Of a DNA stretch of 64,000 nt, positions 1-7,357 are shown piece after piece. Source of the stretch: JAFLCM01 sp046154665 (lineage in GTDB: Bacteria; Planctomycetota; Phycisphaerae; Phycisphaerales; UBA1924); contig JBJXFG010000055.1 in assembly GCA_046154665.1 (NCBI GenBank), positions 81,185 through 145,184 on the forward strand, in the 5' to 3' direction. Position numbers and translations under genes: made by a program. Positions within the stretch are counted from its first letter, which is position 1. Every line of letters begins with the position of its first letter. The notes under the pieces are model-generated. The model searched no databases, was not told the DNA's origin, and saw only the letters and a list, made by a program, of their open reading frames with translations.

Positions 1-404
1 GCTTCTTCACGGGCACCTCGGGGGAAGACATCGCCGTGCGCGCCGACCTGCGCAACGACGCTTCGAAGCTCGCCATCGGCTCCGCGCCAGGCAAGAACGA
101 AACCGCCCTGGCCATCGCCGGCCTGCGAACCGCCAAACTGAACTCCCTGAGCGGCCAGACCCTTCAAGACCTATGGGCGGGCGCGACCGGGAGAAACGCC
201 GTGGGACTCCAGGCCGCCAACGCGTCGATCGAAAGCCTCGCCACGGTGCGGCAAAGCCTCGAGTCCCAGGAAGCCGCCCTCAGCGGCGTCAGCACCGACG
301 AAGAATCCATCAACCTCATCACCTACCAGCAGCAATACCAGGGCGCGGCGAAGTTCATCAACGTGGTGAATGAGATGACGCAGGTTTTGTTGGGGTTGGT
401 GTGA
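1..404 (+). CDS. flgK: Flagellar hook-filament junction protein FlgK, C-terminal fragment
   Basis: Only the last 133 or so residues lie in the window; the reading frame is open from base 3 and the start is upstream. FlgK (HAP1) joins the hook to the filament outside the cell. The visible part shows the usual FlgK C-terminus: an Asp/Asn-rich segment (IAVRADLRND), a helical stretch with NALGLxA-like spacing (VGLQAANASIESLATV), and the D1/D0 signature GVSTDEESINLITYQQQYQGAAKFINVVNEM compressed here to its key residues S-x-D-E-E-x-x-N-L-x-x-Y-Q-Q-x-Y-x-A-A-x-x-I-x-V. The chain ends in hydrophobic LLGLV. Identification rests on this C-terminal signature and on flgL, fliW and flagellins downstream. 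In most genomes flgL directly follows flgK; here about 3.5 kb of unrelated genes intervene. Confidence 0.9.
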   Translation, partial: FFTGTSGEDIAVRADLRNDASKLAIGSAPGKNETALAIAGLRTAKLNSLSGQTLQDLWAGATGRNAVGLQAANASIESLATVRQSLESQEAALSGVSTDEESINLITYQQQYQGAAKFINVVNEMTQVLLGLV

Positions 405-775
405 GGGAAAGGCGTTCGCACCGTTTGTTGCGAGTGAGTATGGATGCTGGCAGGGTATTCTCGACACTGCGTACGGTAAACGTTCGCGGTCTTCGAGGTC
501 TGAATCGCGCTCGCACGTTCGGCGCGTTGCTCTGGGCTCGATCGTAGTTCGGATTGGGGGGCGATGACATCGAACTTCGTGTGGCCGAACGCCTCGGCGT
601 GAGGATGCCGCAGAAGGGTGAGGGCTCGATCGTGGGATGCATCGGTGTCATCGCGGAGCTCTGGTGGCTGTGGCACGAGTCATCTTAATGAGCTTTTCAC
701 GATACGACAATGCGATCTTGGCAACTACTTCTCTCTGAATCCGTAAAAGTACGGGGCTCAATCAGGAGAACTATC
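405..775. other. Intergenic stretch between flgK and the gasdermin gene
   Basis: About 370 bases with no convincing gene on either strand; the short open frames here lack family resemblance and codon bias. The last 100 bases are visibly richer in A/T than the neighbouring flagellar genes. They contain a possible weak promoter (TTGGCA at 718-723 with the A/T-rich GTAAAA at 743-748), which I rate as speculative. A good ribosome binding site, AGGAG at 764-768, lies seven bases before the gasdermin ATG and decides that start. Confidence 0.5.
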
Positions 776-1579
776 ATGTGCGATGATCCGTCAGTGACTT
801 ATCTGAACAAGTTTGGGTACAACGTGGTCCGTCTGCCTCGTGAGGGCATCGAGCCGTTTCAGGTGATCCGTCGCAGTGGTGAGGGATTCGCCACGCTCGG
901 GACGCTCAACCAGCTCGTCATTCTTCCTGCGGGCACGGCGTTGCCATCGATCAAGCGAGACGAGGTTGCTGCCAACATCCAAGGCCAGAAGACGCAGAAG
1001 TTTGATTTCAACGTCGGGATCAAGTTGCTCGAGAAGCTCTTGCAGGCAATGGGTGTGGGTTCTTTCGGCTTCGAAGCCGCATTCAATCGCGATTGCAAGG
1101 TCGAGTTTGTTCTTGAAGGCGTCCTGTGCGATTCGGTCGTGCCCGCCGAGGTGGCCAATGTGCTCAAATGGGCGACGCCCGACCTGTCAAGCATGCTGTT
1201 CGACAGCCTGGACGACAAGGACAAGAGCTACCTGGTCACGCAAACCCTGAAATCAAGAAGCTTCACCGTCAAGTCCACCCGCTCAGACGGCTCGTCCGCA
1301 GCGATCGATGTCGGCGCGATCCAGCAGGTTTTAGGAATCAACGCGAAAGTTTCGGCGAGTTCTTCTTCGAGTGACACCGTGAGCTTCGCTGGCGAGCGAG
1401 CCCTTCGATTTGGATTCCAGGCGTTCGTGTTCTGGATCGAGATGCGGAACGGTTCCGCTCGCTTCCGCTTCAGCCCGCCAGACGGACCCATCGGTCCGAT
1501 GATGGTCTCGGACCTTGCAAACGATGATCAGCCGAGCGTTGTTCTGCTCGGCCAGCGCGAACTTGTTCGCCTGAGGTAG
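776..1579 (+). CDS. Probable bacterial gasdermin (bGSDM), membrane pore-forming cell-death effector
   Basis: 267 residues, about the size of known bacterial gasdermins. I chose the ATG at 776 because AGGAG sits seven bases upstream and because it places a cysteine at position 2, matching the near-N-terminal cysteine that is palmitoylated in characterised bGSDMs. Residues 14-27 (GYNVVRLPREGIEP) match the N-terminal block I remember as typical of the family. They are followed by a helix-like region (FDFNVGIKLLEKLLQAMG, 77-93) and alternating polar/hydrophobic strands through about residue 225. The last 35 residues form a flexible Pro/Gly/Asp segment and a short hydrophobic tail, as expected of the small autoinhibitory C-terminal peptide. 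Known bGSDMs are normally encoded beside a caspase-like or other protease that removes this tail; none is visible here. Third codon positions look less G/C-biased than in neighbouring genes, which suggests acquisition. The assignment comes from recalled family features, not from a search. If wrong, it is an unknown soluble protein. Confidence 0.68.
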   Translation: MCDDPSVTYLNKFGYNVVRLPREGIEPFQVIRRSGEGFATLGTLNQLVILPAGTALPSIKRDEVAANIQGQKTQKFDFNVGIKLLEKLLQAMGVGSFGFEAAFNRDCKVEFVLEGVLCDSVVPAEVANVLKWATPDLSSMLFDSLDDKDKSYLVTQTLKSRSFTVKSTRSDGSSAAIDVGAIQQVLGINAKVSASSSSSDTVSFAGERALRFGFQAFVFWIEMRNGSARFRFSPPDGPIGPMMVSDLANDDQPSVVLLGQRELVRLR

Positions 1580-1823
1580 AAAGCGGATCGAAATGTCGGA
1601 ACTGTGGAGCCAGCCTCGATAAGCGGCACGCTATTCCGCGCCCGGCTCGCACCTCGAAACGAGCGATTGCCGCAAGAGCGAAAGTGCGTTCTGCGGAGCT
1701 CCCGAGGCTCACCCGACACGATGTCGCGTGGACGGTTGCGGTGCTTCATCGAAGTGTTGAATCAATCGACAGCATGTCCATCTGAGTGCGCGAATTTGCG
1801 CGCGACAAGGTGTAACGCACCCC

Positions 1824-2432
1824 TCACCCCCTCCGATTCCGATACAACCCCAAATCCACCGCCCCAACCATCGCACCCACATCCAGCCCGCCGCCCAAAA
1901 AGCCGTCAAGGAGCCCCGCGGCAGCCGCCGGCTCCTTCATCAAGTCGTTGTAGCTCACCTCCAGCACCTTGAAGCACGGGTGTTTCGCGCAGTGCGCCAG
2001 CACCTGGTCGATCTGCTGCTTGTACAGCGCCATCAACCTCTCCGGCGGAAGCGCCGCCCCCGATTTGCCTCCTCGCTCCAGCATCACCGATTGGGACTTG
2101 ACCACTTCTTCGAGGTGCCGACGCATGAAGACCACGCGGTAGCCCTGGACGCCCGGCGGCAGCGGGGCCGCCGGGGGGGTCGGCAAGTCCAGCAGCAGCA
2201 GGTGCACCATCTTCACCTGTTTCCCCACCGCATCCCGCAGCCACGCCCTGTCCGTCTTTATCTTCTTCACCCGCTCAAACTCGTAGTACCCCTTGGGGTT
2301 ATCGGCGTCGGGCTTGCGCTCGCCGTCGGTCACCGCTTCGATCCCCCCGGCGTGCAGCATCTGCATCATCAGGCTGGTCCCGGAGCGGGGCAGACCGGAA
2401 ACAACCGTGATGAAGTCGCGGGTGGGTGGCAT
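1824..2432 (-). CDS. Sulfotransferase-family protein (PAPS-dependent)
   Basis: About 202 residues from the ATG at 2432; the frame also runs upstream through a Pro/Ser-rich low-complexity stretch to a TTG, which I regard as non-coding. Residues 12-22 (SGLPRSGTSLM) are the 5'-phosphosulfate loop of sulfotransferases that use PAPS. A second block, YRVVFMRRHLEEVVKSQ near residue 97, fits the 3'-phosphate-binding region (R...S). The chain is short for the family (usually 250-350) and ends soon after a helical region, so it may be a compact or truncated member. The substrate cannot be read from sequence; it could modify surface glycan or filament, given the neighbours. It is antisense to the gasdermin and the two converge. 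Confidence 0.72.
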   Translation of the reverse strand: MPPTRDFITVVSGLPRSGTSLMMQMLHAGGIEAVTDGERKPDADNPKGYYEFERVKKIKTDRAWLRDAVGKQVKMVHLLLLDLPTPPAAPLPPGVQGYRVVFMRRHLEEVVKSQSVMLERGGKSGAALPPERLMALYKQQIDQVLAHCAKHPCFKVLEVSYNDLMKEPAAAAGLLDGFLGGGLDVGAMVGAVDLGLYRNRRG

Positions 2433-2849
2433 GGGGTGGGAGGGGGGCGGAGGTGCGGAGGTGCGGAGGTGCGAAGTTTCGGGGGGTGAAAGCAAGCCGG
2501 TGGTGGCGATGGGAGATCAGAGGTTGAGAGGTCTGGGATCGTCGGGTGGGGTATCCGTGTTCGGGTTTACGATGAAGTTCGTGTTGTGTTTGGTATTGGA
2601 TACGCCCGAGAAGAGGGCTTGTGGCCCTCAAGAATCGGTGGGAAGTGTCCCAATCGGCTCAAATCGGAAAGAAATTCTGTGGTTTCGGTCAAGTCTGGTT
2701 TGCGGCCCCCCGGATTCGCGGTAGATTGATAGTAGGTAGGTAGAGGAACACGTCCCGTGGGGAAGTTTCTGCGCGAGCGACTCAGGCCGTTGTGGCTTGG
2801 GCATTGCGTGGACACGGGGCGTCTTCCAGAAGATTGGGAGATCCACGTC

Positions 2850-3509
2850 ATGAAGAAGTTTGCCGCTCTTGCGGTGCTGGCTGCTGCCGGCTCTGCCAAT
2901 GCTCAGTCGTTCTTTGAAGGTTTCAACACCACGGTGGCCAGCCCGGTTCCGGCCGGTTGGGCCAGCGTCAACAACAGCCCCGGCGGCCCCGGCCTGAACC
3001 CCAACTGGCAGCAGGGTCCGAATGCCGCCGTGTTCGCTCCTTTCGAGGGCACCGGCTACGCGTTCTCGAACTTCAACAGCTCGACCGGTGCCAACGCCAT
3101 CAGCAACTACATGATGTCCCCCGTGCGGACCTTCACCGCCGGCGACACCATCTCGTTCTGGACCCGCACCGTCTCCGCTCCTTCGTTCCCTGACCGTCTC
3201 CGCCTCCGCATCAGCCTGAACGGCGCCAGCACCACTCCCGCTGACTTCGCCACGATCCTGCTGACCGTGAACCCGAATCTCACGACCACCGGCTACCCCA
3301 GCAACTGGACGCAGTTCAACGCGGTCCTGGCCTCGGGCGGCTCGGGCCGCTTCGCGTTCCACTACGACGTGCCGAACGGCGGCCCCTCGGGCCTCAACAG
3401 CGACTTCATCGGCGTTGACGCCGTGCAGTACACCGCCGTCCCCGCCCCCGGCGCCGCCGCGGTGCTGGGCCTCGGCGCTCTCGTCGGCGCTCGTCGCCGT
3501 CGCGCCTAA
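2850..3509 (+). CDS. Exported choice-of-anchor-type protein with PEP-CTERM-like sorting tail
   Basis: 219 residues from the ATG at 2850, preceded by GGGAG nine bases upstream; the frame extends further upstream but without a signal peptide. It starts with a clean signal peptide (MKKFAALAVLAAAGSANAQS). The body resembles choice-of-anchor J / cleaved-adhesin beta-sandwiches: SFFEGFNTT at the start of the mature chain, GTGYAFSNF, a later SPVRTFTAGDTISFWTRT, and FIGVDAVQYTAVPAPG near the end. The C-terminus (VPAPG, a hydrophobic helix, then ARRRRA) is a PEP-CTERM-like sorting signal in which VPAPG replaces VPEP. Such tails are recognised by exosortase/archaeosortase-like proteases and tie the protein to surface polysaccharide. 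No exosortase gene is in the window. A strong terminator follows. Confidence 0.8.
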   Translation: MKKFAALAVLAAAGSANAQSFFEGFNTTVASPVPAGWASVNNSPGGPGLNPNWQQGPNAAVFAPFEGTGYAFSNFNSSTGANAISNYMMSPVRTFTAGDTISFWTRTVSAPSFPDRLRLRISLNGASTTPADFATILLTVNPNLTTTGYPSNWTQFNAVLASGGSGRFAFHYDVPNGGPSGLNSDFIGVDAVQYTAVPAPGAAAVLGLGALVGARRRRA

Positions 3510-3596
3510 GTCTGCTACGGCCTGAGACCGATCAGGCCAAATCGAACCGCTTGGCTCCAATCGCCAAGTGTCATTCGACGTGCATGTTTCCTCGCC

Positions 3597-3630
3597 GCGG
3601 CCGGCTTCGAAGCCGGCCGCTGTTCTTTTT
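3597..3630 (+). terminator. Rho-independent terminator after the PEP-CTERM-like gene
   Basis: An 11-bp self-complementary arm pair, GCGGCCGGCTT and AAGCCGGCCGC, is followed by TGTTCTTTTTG. It isolates the exported-protein gene from flgL downstream. Confidence 0.75.
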
Positions 3631-3812
3631 GAGTTCCGCGCCTTTGGTTTGGATCGGGGCCTCGCGAGGATGATTTCGCGACGCGAATCGGCCCGCTCAG
3701 GCTCGATCCTCGTCGCGTTTGCCCGGCGCGAGACGCATCCGTCACTTCGCCCAGGGCGGCTCAGTGACGGCTTCGAGAATCCGTCCTCTCGATCACGCGA
3801 TCGGTTTCCGGG

Positions 3813-3868
3813 CCCCAAGCCCCAAGCCCCAAGCCCCAAGCCCCGAGCCCCAAGCCCCAAGCCCCAAC
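3813..3868. repeat. Eight-unit 7-bp tandem repeat (CCCCAAG)n
   Basis: Eight consecutive heptamers, mostly CCCCAAG with one CCCCGAG and a final CCCCAAC. They lie immediately upstream of the sigma-54 promoter of flgL. The spacing is a candidate for slippage and length variation between strains. Confidence 0.9.
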
Positions 3869-3879
3869 CCAAGGCCTGC

Positions 3880-3894
3880 TGGCACGGTCTTTGC
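3880..3894 (+). promoter_or_regulatory. Sigma-54 (-24/-12) promoter of flgL
   Basis: TGGCACGGTCTTTGC matches the sigma-54 consensus TGGCAC-N5-TTGC: the GG at -24 and GC at -12 are exact and separated by ten bases. Transcription would start about twelve bases after the GC, close to the proposed flgL GTG, so the mRNA may be nearly leaderless. Sigma-54 control of late flagellar genes is known in several bacterial groups. An enhancer-binding activator is not encoded in the window. Confidence 0.7.
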
Positions 3895-3907
3895 GTTTCG
3901 TGGGAGC

Positions 3908-5956
3908 GTGGGCTCCATCCCCTCTCATCTCGGGCGCGTCCCCACCCTGCTAGCTTCGCAGATCAGCCTGCGCCAACTCTCGGGCACCAATGTCGATCTG
4001 CTGCGCTTGCAGCAGCAGCTCAGCACCCTCAAGCGTGTCAACCGCCCGAGCGATGATCCGGTCGCGTCGACGCTCATCGACCGGCTCAACCGCGACATCG
4101 CCTCGACCGACCAGCGCGAGCGCAACCTCACCCATGCCTCCAGCACCCTCGGGCAGATCGACACCATTGTCGGCCAGCTCAACGAATCGGTGCGCGAAGC
4201 CAAGCAGATCGCGTCGTCGCAGATCGGCGTCGGTTCCGACGCGGCCACGCGCCGCCAGCAAGCCGGGGTGATCGATTCGGTCATCCGCGAGGTGTTCGGC
4301 GCGATGAACCGGGATTACGCCGGGCTGCAGCTCTTCGCCGGCTCGAAGACGGCGACGCGCCCCATCGAAGAGTTTCGCGGCGGGTTCCGCTACTTGGGCG
4401 AGGGCGACGGCCTGATGACGGAACTGGGCGACAGCGCCAACTTCCCGATCACGCTACCCGCGGACGCCGTGGTGGGTTCGCTTTCTTCGAGAGTCAAAGG
4501 CTCGATCGACCTGAACCCCCGCGTGACGGCGTCCACGAAAGTGTCGGACTTGCGCGGCAACGCGCAAAATCAAACACTCGGCTCGCTCACGGTGACGATC
4601 GACCCCGGCGGCCTGCCGCTCAGCGTGGTGGTCGATCTCTCGCAGGCCCGCACGATGGGCGATGTGTCGGACACGATCGAGGCCGCGATCCGCCAGGCCG
4701 ACGCCGGGGCGCTCACCGGGGCATACCCCGCCGGCGTCGATGTGCTGAACACCGGGCTGGGCTTCAACATCAGCGCTGGCTACACCGTGGCCTTCAGCGA
4801 CGGTCCTTCCGGGGCGACGGCCCAGGCGCTCTCGCTCAGCGGCTTCATCTTCAACGCCGCCAACCCGTTCAACACCAATCCGCAGGCTGACCTCAACCCC
4901 GTCATCACCGATGAAACTCGCCTCGGCGATCTTCTGCCGGGCGGCGTGGCACCGACCTACGGCGGGATCGTCATCAACGCGGGCGGGCGCACCGGCACGG
5001 TGACCACGACCGCGACCATGACCGTCGGCGAGTTCAAGGAGGCCGTGAAGCGGCTGAACCTGGGCGTGCGGGCCGAGATCAACGACTCGGGTGAGGGCCT
5101 CGACGTCCTCAATGAAGTGGCCGGTCAGCGCCTGGCGATCTCGGAAAGCACGCCAAACGCCGCGAGTTCGCTGGGGCTGCGCTCGCTGATGACGACGACG
5201 GCGACGAGCGTGTTCAACGACGGCCGGGGTGTCGAGATCGCCGACGGGTTCATCCATCCGATCACGGGCCTGCCCGATCCGACGAAGAACGTCGATTTCC
5301 GCGTGGCGCTGTCGAACGGGGCGACGTTTGATGTCGACCTCGTGCCGGGCGACTTGGGCGACGTGCAGGGCGTTCTGGACCGGATCAACACCGCCGCGGC
5401 GGGCGCGGGTCTGACCATCGGCACCGGCCCGGGCCAGTTCATCGCCGCACTGTCGACCACCGGCAACGGCATCCAGCTCTCGGACACGCTTGGCGGCGCG
5501 AGCGCGGTGAGCGTGACGAAACTGAACGGACGTGCCGCGGAGGACTTGGGCTTGCTCGACGGCGCTGGGGCCACCGGCACGCCGGCAAGCCTGACGGGGA
5601 CGGATCGGACGAGCGTGCGGGTGGATGGTTTGCTGACGACGTTGATCGAACTGCGCGACGCGCTGCAGAATGACGACGTTCGTGGCATCACGTTTGCTGG
5701 TACGAGACTGGAAGACGACCTCGACCGGCTCGCGACGGCGCAAGCCACGGTGGGGGGTCGGGCCCGACGCGTCGAAGACGCGCTCGACAAACTGAAGGAC
5801 ACGGACACTTTGAACAAGTCGGTCAAGAGCCAACTGGAAGACCTGGACGTCATCGAAGCCTCGAGCCGCTTCGCGCTGCTGCAGACGCAGCTGCAGGCGG
5901 GCTATTCGGTGACGGCCCAGACGCGTGAGCTATCGCTGATCAACTTCCTCCGCTGA
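3908..5956 (+). CDS. flgL: Flagellar hook-associated protein FlgL, enlarged
   Basis: FlgL (HAP3) links FlgK to the flagellin filament. From the GTG at 3908 it has 682 residues, about twice the usual size. The N-terminal D0/D1 helix is clear, though the usual Met before RVPTLLASQ is absent: LASQISLRQLSGTN, then LQQQLSTLKRVNRPSDDP and a long heptad region with LQLFAGSKT. The C-terminus SRFALLQTQLQAGYSVTAQT...LINFL is the matching helix. The extra length is a central D2 region with two repeats that begin DLNPRVTASTKVSDLRG (about residue 200) and DLNPVITDETRLGDLLPGG (about residue 327); they look like flagellin hook-IN-type motifs. No other ATG, GTG or TTG fits between 3908 and the conserved core. 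FliW follows after 140 bases. Confidence 0.88.
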   Translation: MGSIPSHLGRVPTLLASQISLRQLSGTNVDLLRLQQQLSTLKRVNRPSDDPVASTLIDRLNRDIASTDQRERNLTHASSTLGQIDTIVGQLNESVREAKQIASSQIGVGSDAATRRQQAGVIDSVIREVFGAMNRDYAGLQLFAGSKTATRPIEEFRGGFRYLGEGDGLMTELGDSANFPITLPADAVVGSLSSRVKGSIDLNPRVTASTKVSDLRGNAQNQTLGSLTVTIDPGGLPLSVVVDLSQARTMGDVSDTIEAAIRQADAGALTGAYPAGVDVLNTGLGFNISAGYTVAFSDGPSGATAQALSLSGFIFNAANPFNTNPQADLNPVITDETRLGDLLPGGVAPTYGGIVINAGGRTGTVTTTATMTVGEFKEAVKRLNLGVRAEINDSGEGLDVLNEVAGQRLAISESTPNAASSLGLRSLMTTTATSVFNDGRGVEIADGFIHPITGLPDPTKNVDFRVALSNGATFDVDLVPGDLGDVQGVLDRINTAAAGAGLTIGTGPGQFIAALSTTGNGIQLSDTLGGASAVSVTKLNGRAAEDLGLLDGAGATGTPASLTGTDRTSVRVDGLLTTLIELRDALQNDDVRGITFAGTRLEDDLDRLATAQATVGGRARRVEDALDKLKDTDTLNKSVKSQLEDLDVIEASSRFALLQTQLQAGYSVTAQTRELSLINFLR

Positions 5957-6096
5957 GCGGGGGTTTGCGTTTCGCCGTCCGGTATCGATGAACCCACGCC
6001 GCTCCGGCCGCGAGCGTGGAAAAGACAGGAAGTCGCCCCGGTATGGAGCCGGGGATGCTTTAGGAAGAGTCGGCCGTGGTGAAGGGAAGCACTCCC

Positions 6097-6540
6097 ATGC
6101 AAGTGCAGACAGTCCGTTTCGGGACGATTGAGATCGCCGAGGATCGGGTGATGACGTTCCCGCGCGGCCTGCTGGGTTTCCAGCAGCACAAGCGGTATTG
6201 CCTGCTCCAGCCCAACGACGACGCGTTGTTCTTCTGGCTGCAGTGCGTCGACGACCCGGCCCTGGCGTTCGTCGTCACCGACCCCAACCTGTTCGTCAAG
6301 GACTACTCGGTCCCCATCCGGCCCGAACAGATGGAAGACCTGCGCCTTGAGAAGCTCGAAGACGCGCAGGTGTTCGTGATCGTCAACAAGGTCGGGCAGT
6401 CCCTCACCGGGAACCTGCAGGGGCCTTTGGTGGTCAACAGCGCCATCCGGCTGGGCGACCAGTTCGTCCTGGCGGACAAGAAGTGGAACACGCGTCACGA
6501 ACTGATGCGGATCGAGCAGGCGGCCCGGGCCACGGCGTAA
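6097..6540 (+). CDS. fliW: Flagellar assembly factor FliW
   Basis: 147 residues from the ATG at 6097, with a GAAGGGA element nine bases upstream; a GTG seven codons earlier is the alternative. FliW is a cytoplasmic protein that binds flagellin and, when flagellin is exported, binds CsrA and relieves translational repression of flagellin mRNA. Family hallmarks are present: VRFGTIEIAEDRVMTFPRGL near the start, GFQQHKRY, LQCVDDPALAFVV, and the C-terminal GNLQGPLVVN followed by QFVLADKKWNTRHEL. csrA follows immediately, then flagellin genes, which is the classical FliW-CsrA-flagellin arrangement. Confidence 0.95.
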   Translation: MQVQTVRFGTIEIAEDRVMTFPRGLLGFQQHKRYCLLQPNDDALFFWLQCVDDPALAFVVTDPNLFVKDYSVPIRPEQMEDLRLEKLEDAQVFVIVNKVGQSLTGNLQGPLVVNSAIRLGDQFVLADKKWNTRHELMRIEQAARATA

Positions 6541-6763
6541 GCATGTGGCCTCTCGGGAAGAACGATTCACCCGCCCATGGAATGGTCGGGACTTGACGGG
6601 AGTTGTGTGCGGCGCGTGGGCGTGAGCCCCCGCGTCAATCTCCCCGCATCGACAAACCCAGCGCGGGCCGCCCGAGTGGCGCCCGCTTTCGAATGGGCCG
6701 CCCACCCCGCCCGCAAGGCTCGGAGCAGGGGGCCCCACGGATCCAAGGAAGGAGCCGCGTTTC

Positions 6764-7195
6764 ATGCTGGTGCTCTCCAGGCAGCGCGACGAGACAATCA
6801 TGATCGGCGACGACATCGAAATCACCGTCGTCGACATCCGAGGTGACAAGGTAAGGCTGGGCATCAACGCGCCCTCCCGCGTCGCCGTCCACCGCAAAGA
6901 GGTGTACGAGGCGATCCGGCGCGAGAACGAGCAGGCCGCTCGTTCGATGGCCCTCGACCCGCCCGATCTCCCCGCCCTTCGCCCCGCGGCGGGCGCGATG
7001 GGTGGGGCGGGCGCGTCGGGCGTGATGCCCGGCGGACGGTTGGCCCCCGATCGACTCCGGACACTCCGGGCCTCGGGGACGCCGCCCGGGCTCGGGGGGG
7101 GCGGGGTATTAGGCGGGCCTTCAGGAGCGCCAGCCTCGGGCACCCCGCCGGATGCCATGACGCTGAACCTGCAAGCCCGGCGCAAGCCGGCGTAG
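6764..7195 (+). CDS. csrA: Carbon storage regulator CsrA with a long C-terminal tail
   Basis: The first 62 residues are standard CsrA: MLVLSRQRDETIMIGDDIEI, then DKVRLGINAPSRVAVHRKEVY, which contains the GGA-RNA-binding strands. CsrA dimers bind GGA motifs at ribosome sites and block translation; here the likely target is flagellin mRNA, with FliW as antagonist. The 143-residue length is double the norm: residues 70-143 are Gly/Pro/Ala/Leu-rich with little predicted structure (GGAGASGVMPGG, PPGLGGGGVLGG). AAGGAAGGAG upstream is a good ribosome site. The tail might be a FliW or RNA contact, or simply disordered. Confidence 0.95.
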   Translation: MLVLSRQRDETIMIGDDIEITVVDIRGDKVRLGINAPSRVAVHRKEVYEAIRRENEQAARSMALDPPDLPALRPAAGAMGGAGASGVMPGGRLAPDRLRTLRASGTPPGLGGGGVLGGPSGAPASGTPPDAMTLNLQARRKPA

Positions 7196-7343
7196 CGACA
7201 GCGGCCAGACCACACCGCACACCACCACCGGGGATTCAGCAACGGGCCTCGAAACGAAGACGACTGACAGTCTCCATCTTCCCCCCCTACCCGGGCCACG
7301 AGCGGTATCCGCAGGAACGCGGACCCGCGGCCCGAGGCGCAAT

Positions 7344-7357
7344 CACGGAGGATTGCC
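7344..7357 (+). promoter_or_regulatory. Ribosome site of flagellin 1 with CsrA-type GGA motif
   Basis: CACGGAGGATTGCC lies directly before the ATG. ACGGA resembles the core of the CsrA site (A-x-GGA) and overlaps the Shine-Dalgarno sequence, as needed for translational repression. The same TCACGGAGGA string precedes flagellin 2. Confidence 0.5.

Larger units (their letters stand above)
3510..3879. other. Gene-free region upstream of flgL
   Basis: About 370 bases carrying the terminator of the upstream gene and a 7-bp tandem repeat, and leading into the sigma-54 promoter of flgL. Open frames crossing it are low-complexity Pro/Ala/Lys translations of the repeat and are not credible genes. Confidence 0.6.

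Noticed and set aside
1580..1823. Possible protease gene partnering the gasdermin
   Set aside because: Only 244 bases are available and the short open frames have no protease motif.
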